A stretch of 5,515 nt of DNA. Source: Verrucomicrobiales bacterium (GTDB lineage: Bacteria; Verrucomicrobiota; Verrucomicrobiae; Limisphaerales; UBA9464). How positions within the stretch are numbered: the first letter of the stretch is position 1; the number at the start of each line of letters is the position of its first letter. The stretch is taken from positions 1 through 5,515 of the forward strand of contig SXXZ01000212.1 in NCBI GenBank assembly GCA_005789375.1, in the 5' to 3' direction. The position numbers and the translations under genes were made by a program. Under the pieces are notes generated by a model. That model made no database searches, had not been told where the DNA came from, and worked only from the letters and a program-made list of their open reading frames with translations. This document shows positions 1 to 5,515 of this stretch, piece after piece.

Positions 1-58
1 CTGGGCGACCGCTGGTCCGAGGATCCGAATCCACGACAATCAGAACTCGGGGTTTCAT
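1..58 (-). CDS. Start of an unidentified protein (partial, 19 codons visible), coupled to the DsrE-like gene
   Basis: Only the first 19 codons are in the window; the gene runs off the left edge. It starts at an ATG (58-56) that overlaps the TGA of the DsrE-like gene (57-55) in an ATGA arrangement, which suggests translational coupling. The visible peptide is MKPRVLIVVDSDPRTSGRP. A basic start followed by a hydrophobic beta strand (VLIVV) and an acidic turn (DSDP) fits the first strand of a Rossmann-like or flavodoxin-like alpha/beta fold. Because of its partner, a second DsrE/DsrF-like subunit is my first guess. A response-regulator receiver domain also begins with a strand ending in acidic residues and cannot be excluded. 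No Shine-Dalgarno sequence precedes the ATG, so translation probably depends on termination of the upstream gene. That a gene starts here is fairly secure; its function is not. Confidence 0.6.
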   Translation of the reverse strand, partial: MKPRVLIVVDSDPRTSGRP

Positions 59-378
59 GGCGCGTTGAAACTAACGAATCGATCGGTGCTGGCGATGAGA
101 TCGCTCACGACGGTGAGTCCGGCAAAGGTGGCTCGATCGTCTACGGGAACGCCATGGTGGTGCGCTCCATAGGCGCAGGCGAAAAACTTCAATCCCTGAG
201 GACGCAAAGCCTGCAACTCCGCGTGCCCCACACCAGCAACCGCTGAATCAATGCAATACAGATAAACCGAGCAACCGGCCTGCAACGCCGCAGCAGCAAA
301 ACGGACTCCGTGGAGGAAGGCCGGATCGTCGGGCGGCGCGGAAATTAGGATTCCAAGTTTTTTACCGTCGAACGACAT
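55..378 (-). CDS. Small DsrE/DsrF-like (sulfur-relay-type) protein
   Basis: A 107-residue protein from the ATG at 378; a GTG at 384 in the same frame would add two residues, and ATG is preferred. It looks like the DsrE/TusD/YchN-like alpha/beta fold: an N-terminal strand (KLGILISA, about residues 6-13), a helix with FLHGVRFAAAALQAG (21-35), a second strand (CSVYLYCID, 36-44), then the strand and loop FFACAYGAHHHGV (65-77). In the family, a cysteine at the end of that third strand can carry persulfide in sulfur transfer. Cys68 sits where that cysteine is expected, next to a His73-75 triplet. Cys36 and Cys42 are further cysteines. There is no signal peptide, so the protein is predicted cytoplasmic. 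The size of 107 residues is normal for the family. It ends in an ATGA overlap with the next gene, so the two products probably act together, as DsrE-family proteins often do in hetero-oligomers. The family call rests on fold pattern by eye; real sulfur-transfer activity is unproven. Confidence 0.68.
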   Translation of the reverse strand: MSFDGKKLGILISAPPDDPAFLHGVRFAAAALQAGCSVYLYCIDSAVAGVGHAELQALRPQGLKFFACAYGAHHHGVPVDDRATFAGLTVVSDLIASTDRFVSFNAP

Positions 379-460
379 GCACACACAAGAAACGGGAGGT
401 TGAACACGAAGTCAAAGAGCACTCGCACACCTTTTGTCGAGCGCCCGCGGATCCAAAGGA

Positions 461-1756
461 TCAGTGCCGCTCTTCCAATCGGTAGAGGTGGGTTTGAGTC
501 CGGACCCAGAGAGCCTCTCCAGCGGCCGCGGGGGAGGCCATGCACCCTCCGTCGAGCTGGTTGTCGGCCAGACGGCGGAACGTCCGGTCGGCGGCAATCA
601 CAACCGTGGCCCCTCCTTCACTAAAACAATAGAGGCGATCCCGGGTAGCCAAGGGCGAGGCCGAGTAATTGCCTCCCAACCGCTCACTCCAGACGAGCTT
701 GCCAGTGGTGGCCTCCCAACAATTGGCCACGCCGCCATCCTCGACCCCGAAGAGGAGGTCGCCGACCAACGTCAACGACGGCTTCTTCGGCGTGCCCCGC
801 TTAGACTTCCAGGCGAGTTGGACACCGGCCGCCGGAGCGGATTCCCCATTGGCATCCAGCACCGTGCCGGCGGCATTCGGGCGAATGGCTAGGGTTTGCC
901 CTTGGGACCATCCACTGGGAACAAAGATCAACCCATGCCCGATCACCGGACGCGTTCCTGCCGAATGGCTGGTGCGCTCCTCGACCCGCCACAACTCGCG
1001 TCCATCTCGGGCATCCAGTCCGTACACGGCCTTGGCTCCCTGACTGACCAAATGAGGAATACCCTCGACGGTGGTCACTGCGCAGGTGGCGAAGGCTTTG
1101 CGCATATCTCCATCGGCCTCAGGCTTGCCGTTGGGGCCGAGGTCTTTGTAGTCGACGGATCGATCCTTCAGCCAGCGGGTGGCTCCAGTCTTGGCGTCCA
1201 ACGCGACCAAGAACTGCCGGTCACTGCCATCGAAGTTCAGAAAGAGGGCCCCTTGATGCAAGATCGGCGAGGACCCAGCCCCCCGGAAGTGGTTGCACTT
1301 CAGGTCGCGGCGCTCCCACAACTTCTTGCCGGAGCGCGTATCCAGACACGCGGTGCCGGCTTCGCCGAACGACACGTAAATTCGGCCTTTTTCAATGACC
1401 GGAGTGGGCGAGGCATAGCTGTTGTAGCGCTTCCAGAGATCGGGTTGTTCCGCCTCGAAGACCAGAATGTCATGGACCACCTTCCCGGAATCTCGGTCGA
1501 GGCACAGAGCATACAGACGGCGGCCGTCGTCGGTCGCCGTGGTGACCCAAACCTGATCGCCCCAGATCACCGGTGACGACCATCCCTTGTCATGGATCGC
1601 GGTCTTCCACGCCACGTTCTGCTGCTCAGACCACTTGAGTGGGAGTTTTGTCGCGGAGCTGAGTCCGTCACCGTGCGGCCCGCGGAATTCAGGCCAGTGT
1701 TTGTCGGCCGCCAGCATTGAAGCCGCGGTCATCAGACTCAAGAAAACGTGTTTCAT
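461..1756 (-). CDS. Exported PQQ-like beta-propeller repeat protein
   Basis: A 431-residue protein. The frame stays open to 1858, but the ATG at 1756 is chosen because it gives a signal peptide (MKHVFLSLMTAASMLAA, cleavage near residue 16-17) and sits in an ATGA overlap with the stop of the MFS gene. The mature part begins with WPEFRGPHGDG (21-31), the opening typical of PQQ-like propellers in Planctomycetota and Verrucomicrobiota. At least five repeat blades are visible through the strand-turn motif LxALDxxTGKxxW: LYALCLDRDSGK (81-92), ACLDTRSGKKLW (136-147), LVALDAKTGATRW (183-195), VYGLDARDGRELW (244-256) and NCWEATTGKLVW (345-356). The family includes BamB-like scaffolds and PQQ dehydrogenases; in this short, stand-alone form the sequence motifs alone do not prove PQQ binding or enzyme activity. 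Expected location is periplasmic or cell-surface. Seven cysteines (85, 137, 154, 225, 346, 377, 405) is a fairly high count for an exported propeller. It is probably co-translated with the upstream exporter. Confidence 0.9.
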   Translation of the reverse strand: MKHVFLSLMTAASMLAADKHWPEFRGPHGDGLSSATKLPLKWSEQQNVAWKTAIHDKGWSSPVIWGDQVWVTTATDDGRRLYALCLDRDSGKVVHDILVFEAEQPDLWKRYNSYASPTPVIEKGRIYVSFGEAGTACLDTRSGKKLWERRDLKCNHFRGAGSSPILHQGALFLNFDGSDRQFLVALDAKTGATRWLKDRSVDYKDLGPNGKPEADGDMRKAFATCAVTTVEGIPHLVSQGAKAVYGLDARDGRELWRVEERTSHSAGTRPVIGHGLIFVPSGWSQGQTLAIRPNAAGTVLDANGESAPAAGVQLAWKSKRGTPKKPSLTLVGDLLFGVEDGGVANCWEATTGKLVWSERLGGNYSASPLATRDRLYCFSEGGATVVIAADRTFRRLADNQLDGGCMASPAAAGEALWVRTQTHLYRLEERH

Positions 1757-2949
1757 GCCGAAGGGGATTTCGCAGTGGACCCCATTAACCGCAGGACGGC
1801 AAGGAGTCCGGCCAGCAGTGCAATGGTGGCGCAGGCCAGGTAAGGGGCCGGCAACCATAAATCGTAAAGGGTCGTGGCCACGGTCGGTCCGAGGACGCGG
1901 GCGAGGGTGCCTGCGCTTTGGGCGATTCCGAGGGTGGTTCCTTGTTCGTCCGCCGGGCTGAGTTGCGAAATGAGTCCCATGGTGGGAGCGCGGTTGATGC
2001 CCGAACCGATCGCGAAGACCGCCAGAGCTGCGAGCATCGTGGGCAACGAGTTGGCCAAGGGCATGAGCACTAGGCTGACCGCGACCACGAGGAGACTGGC
2101 CCCTATTAGCCGACGTTCGCCGAAGGATTTGACCAGGCGTCCGATACCTCCGCCCTGAACCATCGCGGCCATGATGCCACAGAAGGCGAAGACGTAGCCG
2201 ACATGCTCCTCGTCATAGTGCAGCTTGGTGTCGAGCAACAAGGGCAGGGTGGATTCGAAGGCCGTGAAGGCGAAGGTTCCCAGGAAGTAGATGCCGATTA
2301 AGAACCCGACTTCCTTCATGCCCAACACATGGCGGATCTGGGCAAAACGCGGACGCCGGATGGCCGGAGCCGCATCCTTCTTTCGGGTCTCCGGCAAAAT
2401 GAAGCACCCCAGCAGAAAATTGATCGCACAAATTACGGCAGCCACGGCCCCGGGACCTGCCAGTCCGAAATGTTTAAACGATTGTGACCCGATGACCGGA
2501 CCCAAGATGAATCCTAGGCCGAACGCCATGCCGATGAGGCCCATACCTTTGGAGCGTTTTTCCGGAGTGGTTACATCCGCAATGTAAGCCGAAGCCACGG
2601 ATAGGTTGGCCCCGCAAATGCCAGCAAAGATGCGGGAACCGATCAGAATCCAGAAACCCGTGTCGCCGATATAACTGGCTGAGAGCCCGAAGAGCCCGTA
2701 GGCGATGATGGAGCCGAAGTTGCTCACCAGCAGTACCGGCCGCCGCCCAATCCGGTCGCTCAACGGTCCCCACCACGGAGCAAAGACCAGCTGCATGAGC
2801 GAATACACCCCCATGGCCGCGCCGATTTGCCACCCTTGTGCGCCGTATCGCTCCGCGTATTTGGGGAGCAGTGGCAGGCAGATGCCGAATCCGATCAGAT
2901 CGATGAAGACCGTCAGGAATATAACCAACAGGGGAGAACCAGACTTCAT
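1753..2949 (-). CDS. MFS drug/proton antiporter-type exporter, TetA-like (DHA1 family)
   Basis: A 398-residue inner-membrane protein with about 12 hydrophobic segments (near 7-28, 42-62, 72-93, 98-120, 136-156, 167-186, 212-232, 248-266, 281-298, 303-323, 337-360 and 366-388), the standard MFS topology and length. Signature motifs are intact: motif A GPLSDRIGRR (61-70) between helices 2 and 3, a motif-B-like RIFAGICGANLS (106-117) with Arg106, and the antiporter motif C GLGFILGPVIG (144-154) in helix 5. Helix 1 carries FIDLIGFGICLPLLP (15-29); its buried Asp17 corresponds to the helix-1 aspartate of TetA. A charged cytoplasmic loop (about 187-210) separates the two halves. These features support proton-driven export of a small molecule; the substrate cannot be read from sequence, and a tetracycline role should not be assumed. 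The ATG at 2949 is the first start in frame and has no Shine-Dalgarno nearby (a GGAGAA lies 21 bases away, too far). The stop overlaps the start of the propeller gene. Confidence 0.93.
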   Translation of the reverse strand: MKSGSPLLVIFLTVFIDLIGFGICLPLLPKYAERYGAQGWQIGAAMGVYSLMQLVFAPWWGPLSDRIGRRPVLLVSNFGSIIAYGLFGLSASYIGDTGFWILIGSRIFAGICGANLSVASAYIADVTTPEKRSKGMGLIGMAFGLGFILGPVIGSQSFKHFGLAGPGAVAAVICAINFLLGCFILPETRKKDAAPAIRRPRFAQIRHVLGMKEVGFLIGIYFLGTFAFTAFESTLPLLLDTKLHYDEEHVGYVFAFCGIMAAMVQGGGIGRLVKSFGERRLIGASLLVVAVSLVLMPLANSLPTMLAALAVFAIGSGINRAPTMGLISQLSPADEQGTTLGIAQSAGTLARVLGPTVATTLYDLWLPAPYLACATIALLAGLLAVLRLMGSTAKSPSA

Positions 2950-3039
2950 GTTGTGCTGGCAGTCTGGATCTTCTCCACGGCCATCGGCAACCGTCGATTG
3001 CCCGGTTTACTTCCTGCCGACAATAAGTGCAGTGGTCGA

Positions 3040-3327
3040 TTAATGACCGGCTCGCAAGGTGCATTGCCCCTTGAGCAGGCGGACACAGCAAGTGAGCCGA
3101 AAACGCTCGGGGTCTTTATTCCACTGGTCGAGCACGTCCAACTCTTCGTCGGTCGGCGGCGAGAGGTTCTCCATGCCGGAGACCACCTCGGCGGCACAAG
3201 TGCCACAGGAACAACTGAAACAGCCGGCCTCCATTTCGACTCCGGCCAACTCGCCGGCCTCGACGAGCAACTTTCCATCGGGGATTTCGGCAGACTTCTG
3301 GGTGGGCAGAATAGTGATCGTGGCCAT
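3040..3327 (-). CDS. Plant-type [2Fe-2S] ferredoxin
   Basis: A 95-residue soluble electron carrier. The ATG at 3327 is chosen over an in-frame start at 3396 because it gives MATITILPTQK, a normal first beta strand for this fold; the 23 residues before it look non-coding. Cluster ligands follow the plant-type pattern C-x4-C-x2-C: Cys36, Cys41 and Cys44 in AGCFSCSCGTCAAEV, with the fourth ligand Cys80 in RLTC near the end. The segment SGMENLSPPTDEELDVLD (50-67) is the usual acidic helix region between the third and fourth ligands. Three extra cysteines (39, 81, 89) are present. The length is typical for a single-domain ferredoxin. It stands alone, 93 bases after the DUF1501 stop and 90 bases before the MFS start, all in the same direction, with no reductase or oxygenase partner visible, so its electron donor and acceptor are unknown. 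Confidence 0.93.
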   Translation of the reverse strand: MATITILPTQKSAEIPDGKLLVEAGELAGVEMEAGCFSCSCGTCAAEVVSGMENLSPPTDEELDVLDQWNKDPERFRLTCCVRLLKGQCTLRAGH

Positions 3328-3352
3328 GGCGTTCGAAAAAAGGACGGGCGGA

Positions 3353-3380
3353 GCAATAGCGGCGCACGGGCCGAAGTCAA
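3353..3380 (-). promoter_or_regulatory. Weak candidate promoter for the ferredoxin gene
   Basis: Read on the minus strand, TTGACT (3380-3375, five of six matches to the -35 consensus) is followed after 16 bases by TATTGC (3358-3353, matching only the first three -10 positions). This would start transcription about 20 bases before the ferredoxin ATG, inside the 93-base gap after the DUF1501 gene. The -10 match is poor, and PVC bacteria need not follow the E. coli consensus closely, so this is only a candidate. If real, the ferredoxin could be transcribed apart from the two genes before it. Confidence 0.2.
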
Positions 3381-3420
3381 CCTTGGGAGATTCCAAATGC
3401 GCCAGACGAGGCCCAATTTT

Positions 3421-4845
3421 TTAGGCGAGAATCCCGCGGATTACCTCGCCGTGGACATCGGTCAGACGTCGTTGGATACCGTTGTGGTAGAAGGTGAGTT
3501 TTTCGTGATCGATGCCCAAAAGGTGGAGAAGGGTCGCGTGAAAATCCGGAACGGTCACTCGATTCTCGCCCACCGAATAGCCGATCTCATCGGAAGATCC
3601 ATACCGGTGCCCCGGCCGGATTCCCGCTCCGGCTAAGAAACTGGTGAACGCAACGGGATGATGGTCGCGACCCGAGGCACCGACGCCCTGGGTGACGGGA
3701 CTGCGGCCAAACTCTGTGGACCAGACAAAAAGGGTGTCCTCCAACATGCCTCGCTGCTTGAGATCTTGGATGAGCGCCGCCACCGGGCGATCCATCGTGG
3801 CCGCCTGGGTGTCGTGATTCTCACGGAGGTTTTCATGGCCATCCCAATTGATTCGGGGACTTCCAAAAGCGCCGCCATTGATAATTTGCACGAATCGCAC
3901 ACCCCGTTCGAGAAGTCGACGGGCCATCAGGCAGTTGCGGGCGAATCCTTTGTTGGCCGGATCGTCCAGACCGTACAACCGGCGCACGGCCTCACTTTCG
4001 CCTGTCACTCGGGTCGCCTCAGGAATGCTGACCTGCATTCGTGCCGCCAACTCATACGATCGCAGACGGGCGGCGAAGGCACGGTCACCGGGATGGGCCG
4101 AGGCAAACTCACCGTTGATGCGATTGAGCATTTGCAAATCAGCCAACCGAGCCTCGGGCGAAACGGAGGCCGGAGTCTCCAAGTCCACGATTGGTTCTTG
4201 GGACTGAGTGCGGAACGGAACTCCCTGATGGTTGGCCGGCAAGAAACCCGACGTCCAATTGATGGATCCACCGGCTGGCAATCCGCGCGGGTCAGGCAGC
4301 ACCACGAAGGCGGGTAAGTTTTCATTCTCAGAACCCAGTCCATAGCTCAGCCAAGCCCCCATGCTGGGGAAGCCATTCAGCGTGAAGCCGCTGTTCATCT
4401 GGAAGGTCGCCGGCGTGTGGTTGTTGCTCTTGGCGAACATCGAGTGGATGAAGCACAAGTCATCGGCACACCCAGCGAGGTGGGGCAGAAGGTCACTCAC
4501 CCAGGCGCCACTCTGACCGCGCTGACGGAACGGGTAGACGCTCTTCATCAGCTTCCCAGGCTGACCAAAGAATCCCAAATTCTCACCTCGACCGGTGAGT
4601 TCGGTGCCGTGAAGGCGTTCCAGCTCGGGTTTGTAGTCGAAGGTGTCGAGGTGGCTCACACCGCCGCAGCAGAACACTTGCACGATTCTCTTGGCACGGG
4701 GGCGGTGGTGCACAGTGGGCACCACCGAAGGGGCACCCAGCGCACGGTCACGAGCCAAAAGCCAAGCCAGCGCGATATTGCCAAGGCCGCCCACGCTGCT
4801 GGAGAGGAAGTGGCGACGGTTCAACACAACGGTGTCAGCGGACAT
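3421..4845 (-). CDS. Tat-exported DUF1501 protein (alkaline phosphatase/sulfatase-like superfamily)
   Basis: A 474-residue protein from the ATG at 4845 (a TTG at 4851 in frame would add two residues). The N-terminus has a twin-arginine signal, NRRHFL at residues 9-14 followed by a hydrophobic stretch to about 31 and a likely cleavage near LGA-P (36-39), so it should be exported folded. The mature part shows the conserved DUF1501 blocks: GGVSHLDTFD (61-70), NNHTPATFQMNSG (141-153), WDGHENLRENH (334-344), STEFGRSP (376-383), GRDHHP (392-397) and DFHATLLHLLGID (434-446). The Asp and His residues in these blocks are where alkaline-phosphatase-superfamily enzymes bind metal, so a metal-dependent hydrolase is plausible, but the family's activity is uncharacterised as far as I know. 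Length is usual for the family. The start overlaps the end of the DUF1553 gene by 11 bases, the common partner arrangement in Planctomycetota and Verrucomicrobiota. Catalytic function and substrate are not determined here. Confidence 0.93.
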   Translation of the reverse strand: MSADTVVLNRRHFLSSSVGGLGNIALAWLLARDRALGAPSVVPTVHHRPRAKRIVQVFCCGGVSHLDTFDYKPELERLHGTELTGRGENLGFFGQPGKLMKSVYPFRQRGQSGAWVSDLLPHLAGCADDLCFIHSMFAKSNNHTPATFQMNSGFTLNGFPSMGAWLSYGLGSENENLPAFVVLPDPRGLPAGGSINWTSGFLPANHQGVPFRTQSQEPIVDLETPASVSPEARLADLQMLNRINGEFASAHPGDRAFAARLRSYELAARMQVSIPEATRVTGESEAVRRLYGLDDPANKGFARNCLMARRLLERGVRFVQIINGGAFGSPRINWDGHENLRENHDTQAATMDRPVAALIQDLKQRGMLEDTLFVWSTEFGRSPVTQGVGASGRDHHPVAFTSFLAGAGIRPGHRYGSSDEIGYSVGENRVTVPDFHATLLHLLGIDHEKLTFYHNGIQRRLTDVHGEVIRGILA

Positions 4846-5515
4846 AAACAAACTCGGTGGTGTTCAGTAGCACCCAAGCGACATGGGGCAACCCCCGTTC
4901 GCGGAGTGTTCGGCGAGCCATTTGAGATTCTTCCACGTCCGGGCTCCGACCTAGGGTCAGCTTCCAGAGTTGGGTGACTGCTTCATCGGGTTGATTGGCC
5001 GCCAGAGTCAGCGCCCGACGAGCCAGGTGATCGGCCTGACGCTGGACGAAGCCACTGTTCATCAGTCCCAAGGCCTGCAACGGCGTGGTCGTTACGCCAC
5101 GGCGCGGGGTCCTCACCGATGGGTCTGGACAATCCAAGGCATCCAGAAGCGGTTCTTTGCCCGAGTTGATGTTCATTCGATACACCGTGCGACGGTTGAA
5201 CTCTGGAGTCCCTCGATCGACCAGATGGTAGAACGTAGCACCATACTCAGTGGTTGTGAACGGACGGAAACTCGGCCCTCCGACTTGAAAATTAAGCTCA
5301 CCGCTGACCGCCAGCATGGCATCCCGAATCGTCTCACCTTCGAGTCGTCGGGGCGGAAAGCGCCAGAGAAACACCGCGTCGGCATCGGTGGCCAAGCCAT
5401 CGCTGCGGGCCTCGGAAGACTGTTGGTAGGTTTCCGAGGAAACGATGAGGCGGTGCAGCGCCTTCTGGCTCCAACCTCGTGCGATGAATTCGCTCGCCAA
5501 CCAATCGAGCAATTC
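4835..5515 (-). CDS. DUF1553 (PSD1-type) protein, C-terminal part only
   Basis: The last 226 codons of a larger gene that enters from the right edge. The frame is open through base 5515 (codon GAA before LLDWLASEF), so the real start lies outside the window; ELLDWLASEF is a typical internal DUF1553 motif. Other family blocks, numbered from the first visible codon, are RRLEGETIRDAML (56-68), a GPSFRPF segment (80-86), the FNRRTVYR segment (106-113), RRGVTTTPLQALGLMNS (138-154), LWKLTLGRSPD (183-193) and the C-terminal LLNTTEFVYVR (216-226). Full proteins of this kind usually have an N-terminal cytochrome-c-like (PSCyt1) domain and a DUF1549 domain, which cannot be checked here. They are often large and exported. 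The gene overlaps the DUF1501 start by 11 bases, so the two are almost certainly co-expressed. The molecular function is not established by anything visible here. Confidence 0.92.
   Translation of the reverse strand, partial: ELLDWLASEFIARGWSQKALHRLIVSSETYQQSSEARSDGLATDADAVFLWRFPPRRLEGETIRDAMLAVSGELNFQVGGPSFRPFTTTEYGATFYHLVDRGTPEFNRRTVYRMNINSGKEPLLDALDCPDPSVRTPRRGVTTTPLQALGLMNSGFVQRQADHLARRALTLAANQPDEAVTQLWKLTLGRSPDVEESQMARRTLRERGLPHVAWVLLNTTEFVYVR

Noticed and set aside
387..415. Possible promoter before the DsrE-like gene (TTGACT, 17-base spacer, TTTCTT)
   Set aside because: The -10 match is only three of six and the implied start is almost at the ATG; kept only as part of the shared-motif observation.
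450..462. Perfect small inverted repeat GATCC-AAA-GGATC at the propeller stop codon
   Set aside because: A 5-bp stem with no following T-run on the transcribed strand is too weak to call a terminator; it also just contains a BamHI-type palindrome.
470..510. tRNA-like stretch with a T-arm-like GGGTTTGAGTCCGGACC
   Set aside because: It lies within the propeller coding sequence and no acceptor stem, D-arm or anticodon arm can be formed around it.
896..1576. Plus-strand open frame of 226 codons inside the propeller gene
   Set aside because: It is antisense to a clear PQQ-like repeat protein and its translation shows no family motif.
1757..1858. Longer propeller start at 1858
   Set aside because: It would add 34 residues without signal character that overlap the MFS C-terminus, whereas the ATG at 1756 begins a proper signal peptide and an ATGA overlap.
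3030..3050. Short inverted repeat GGTC-GATTAAT-GACC around the ferredoxin stop
   Set aside because: A 4-bp stem without a T-run cannot be supported as a terminator.
3328..3396. Longer ferredoxin start at 3396
   Set aside because: The extra 23 residues are not part of the ferredoxin fold and the family normally begins just before the first beta strand, at the ATG at 3327.
2827..3636. Long plus-strand open frame (269 codons) antisense to the MFS, ferredoxin and DUF1501 genes
   Set aside because: It runs across three well-supported genes and two gaps, has no recognisable domain, and is the kind of open frame expected opposite GC-rich coding sequence.

Overview
The window is about 5.5 kb of moderately GC-rich bacterial DNA. 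Every supported gene lies on the minus strand, so the region is one directon read from base 5515 towards base 1. The gene families point to a PVC-type bacterium, most likely Verrucomicrobiota or Planctomycetota. A DUF1553 (PSD1-type) protein is followed directly by a Tat-exported DUF1501 protein, and there is a secreted PQQ-like beta-propeller opening with the WPxFRGPxGDG motif; both are hallmark families of those phyla. This is inferred from family content; there is no rRNA or other marker gene. None of the six visible start codons has a convincing Shine-Dalgarno sequence.

In transcription order: (1) 5515-4835, the C-terminal part of a DUF1553 protein whose beginning lies outside the window; (2) 4845-3421, a DUF1501 alkaline-phosphatase-superfamily protein with a twin-arginine signal, overlapping gene 1 by 11 bases; (3) 3327-3040, a 95-residue plant-type [2Fe-2S] ferredoxin after a 93-base gap holding a weak candidate promoter; (4) 2949-1753, a 12-helix TetA-like MFS exporter after a 90-base gap; (5) 1756-461, an exported PQQ-like beta-propeller joined to gene 4 by a 4-base ATGA overlap; (6) 378-55, a small DsrE-like protein after an 82-base gap; (7) 58-1, the first 19 codons of a further gene, again joined by an ATGA overlap.

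The genes fall into coupled pairs: 1+2, 4+5 and 6+7, with the ferredoxin alone. Genes 1 and 2 are a standard pair in these phyla, in which DUF1553 proteins often carry cytochrome-c-like domains; their substrate is not known from this sequence. The MFS exporter and propeller are translationally coupled, but no shared substrate can be read. Genes 6 and 7 look like a small sulfur-relay-type or related two-protein unit.

No RNA gene, mobile element, CRISPR array, long repeat or convincing terminator was seen. All gaps between genes are under 100 bases. I found no clear evidence of an undescribed system; the most distinctive points are the tightly coupled DsrE-like pair, the cysteine-rich ferredoxin, the coupled exporter/propeller pair, and a 9-base motif shared by two of the intergenic gaps.
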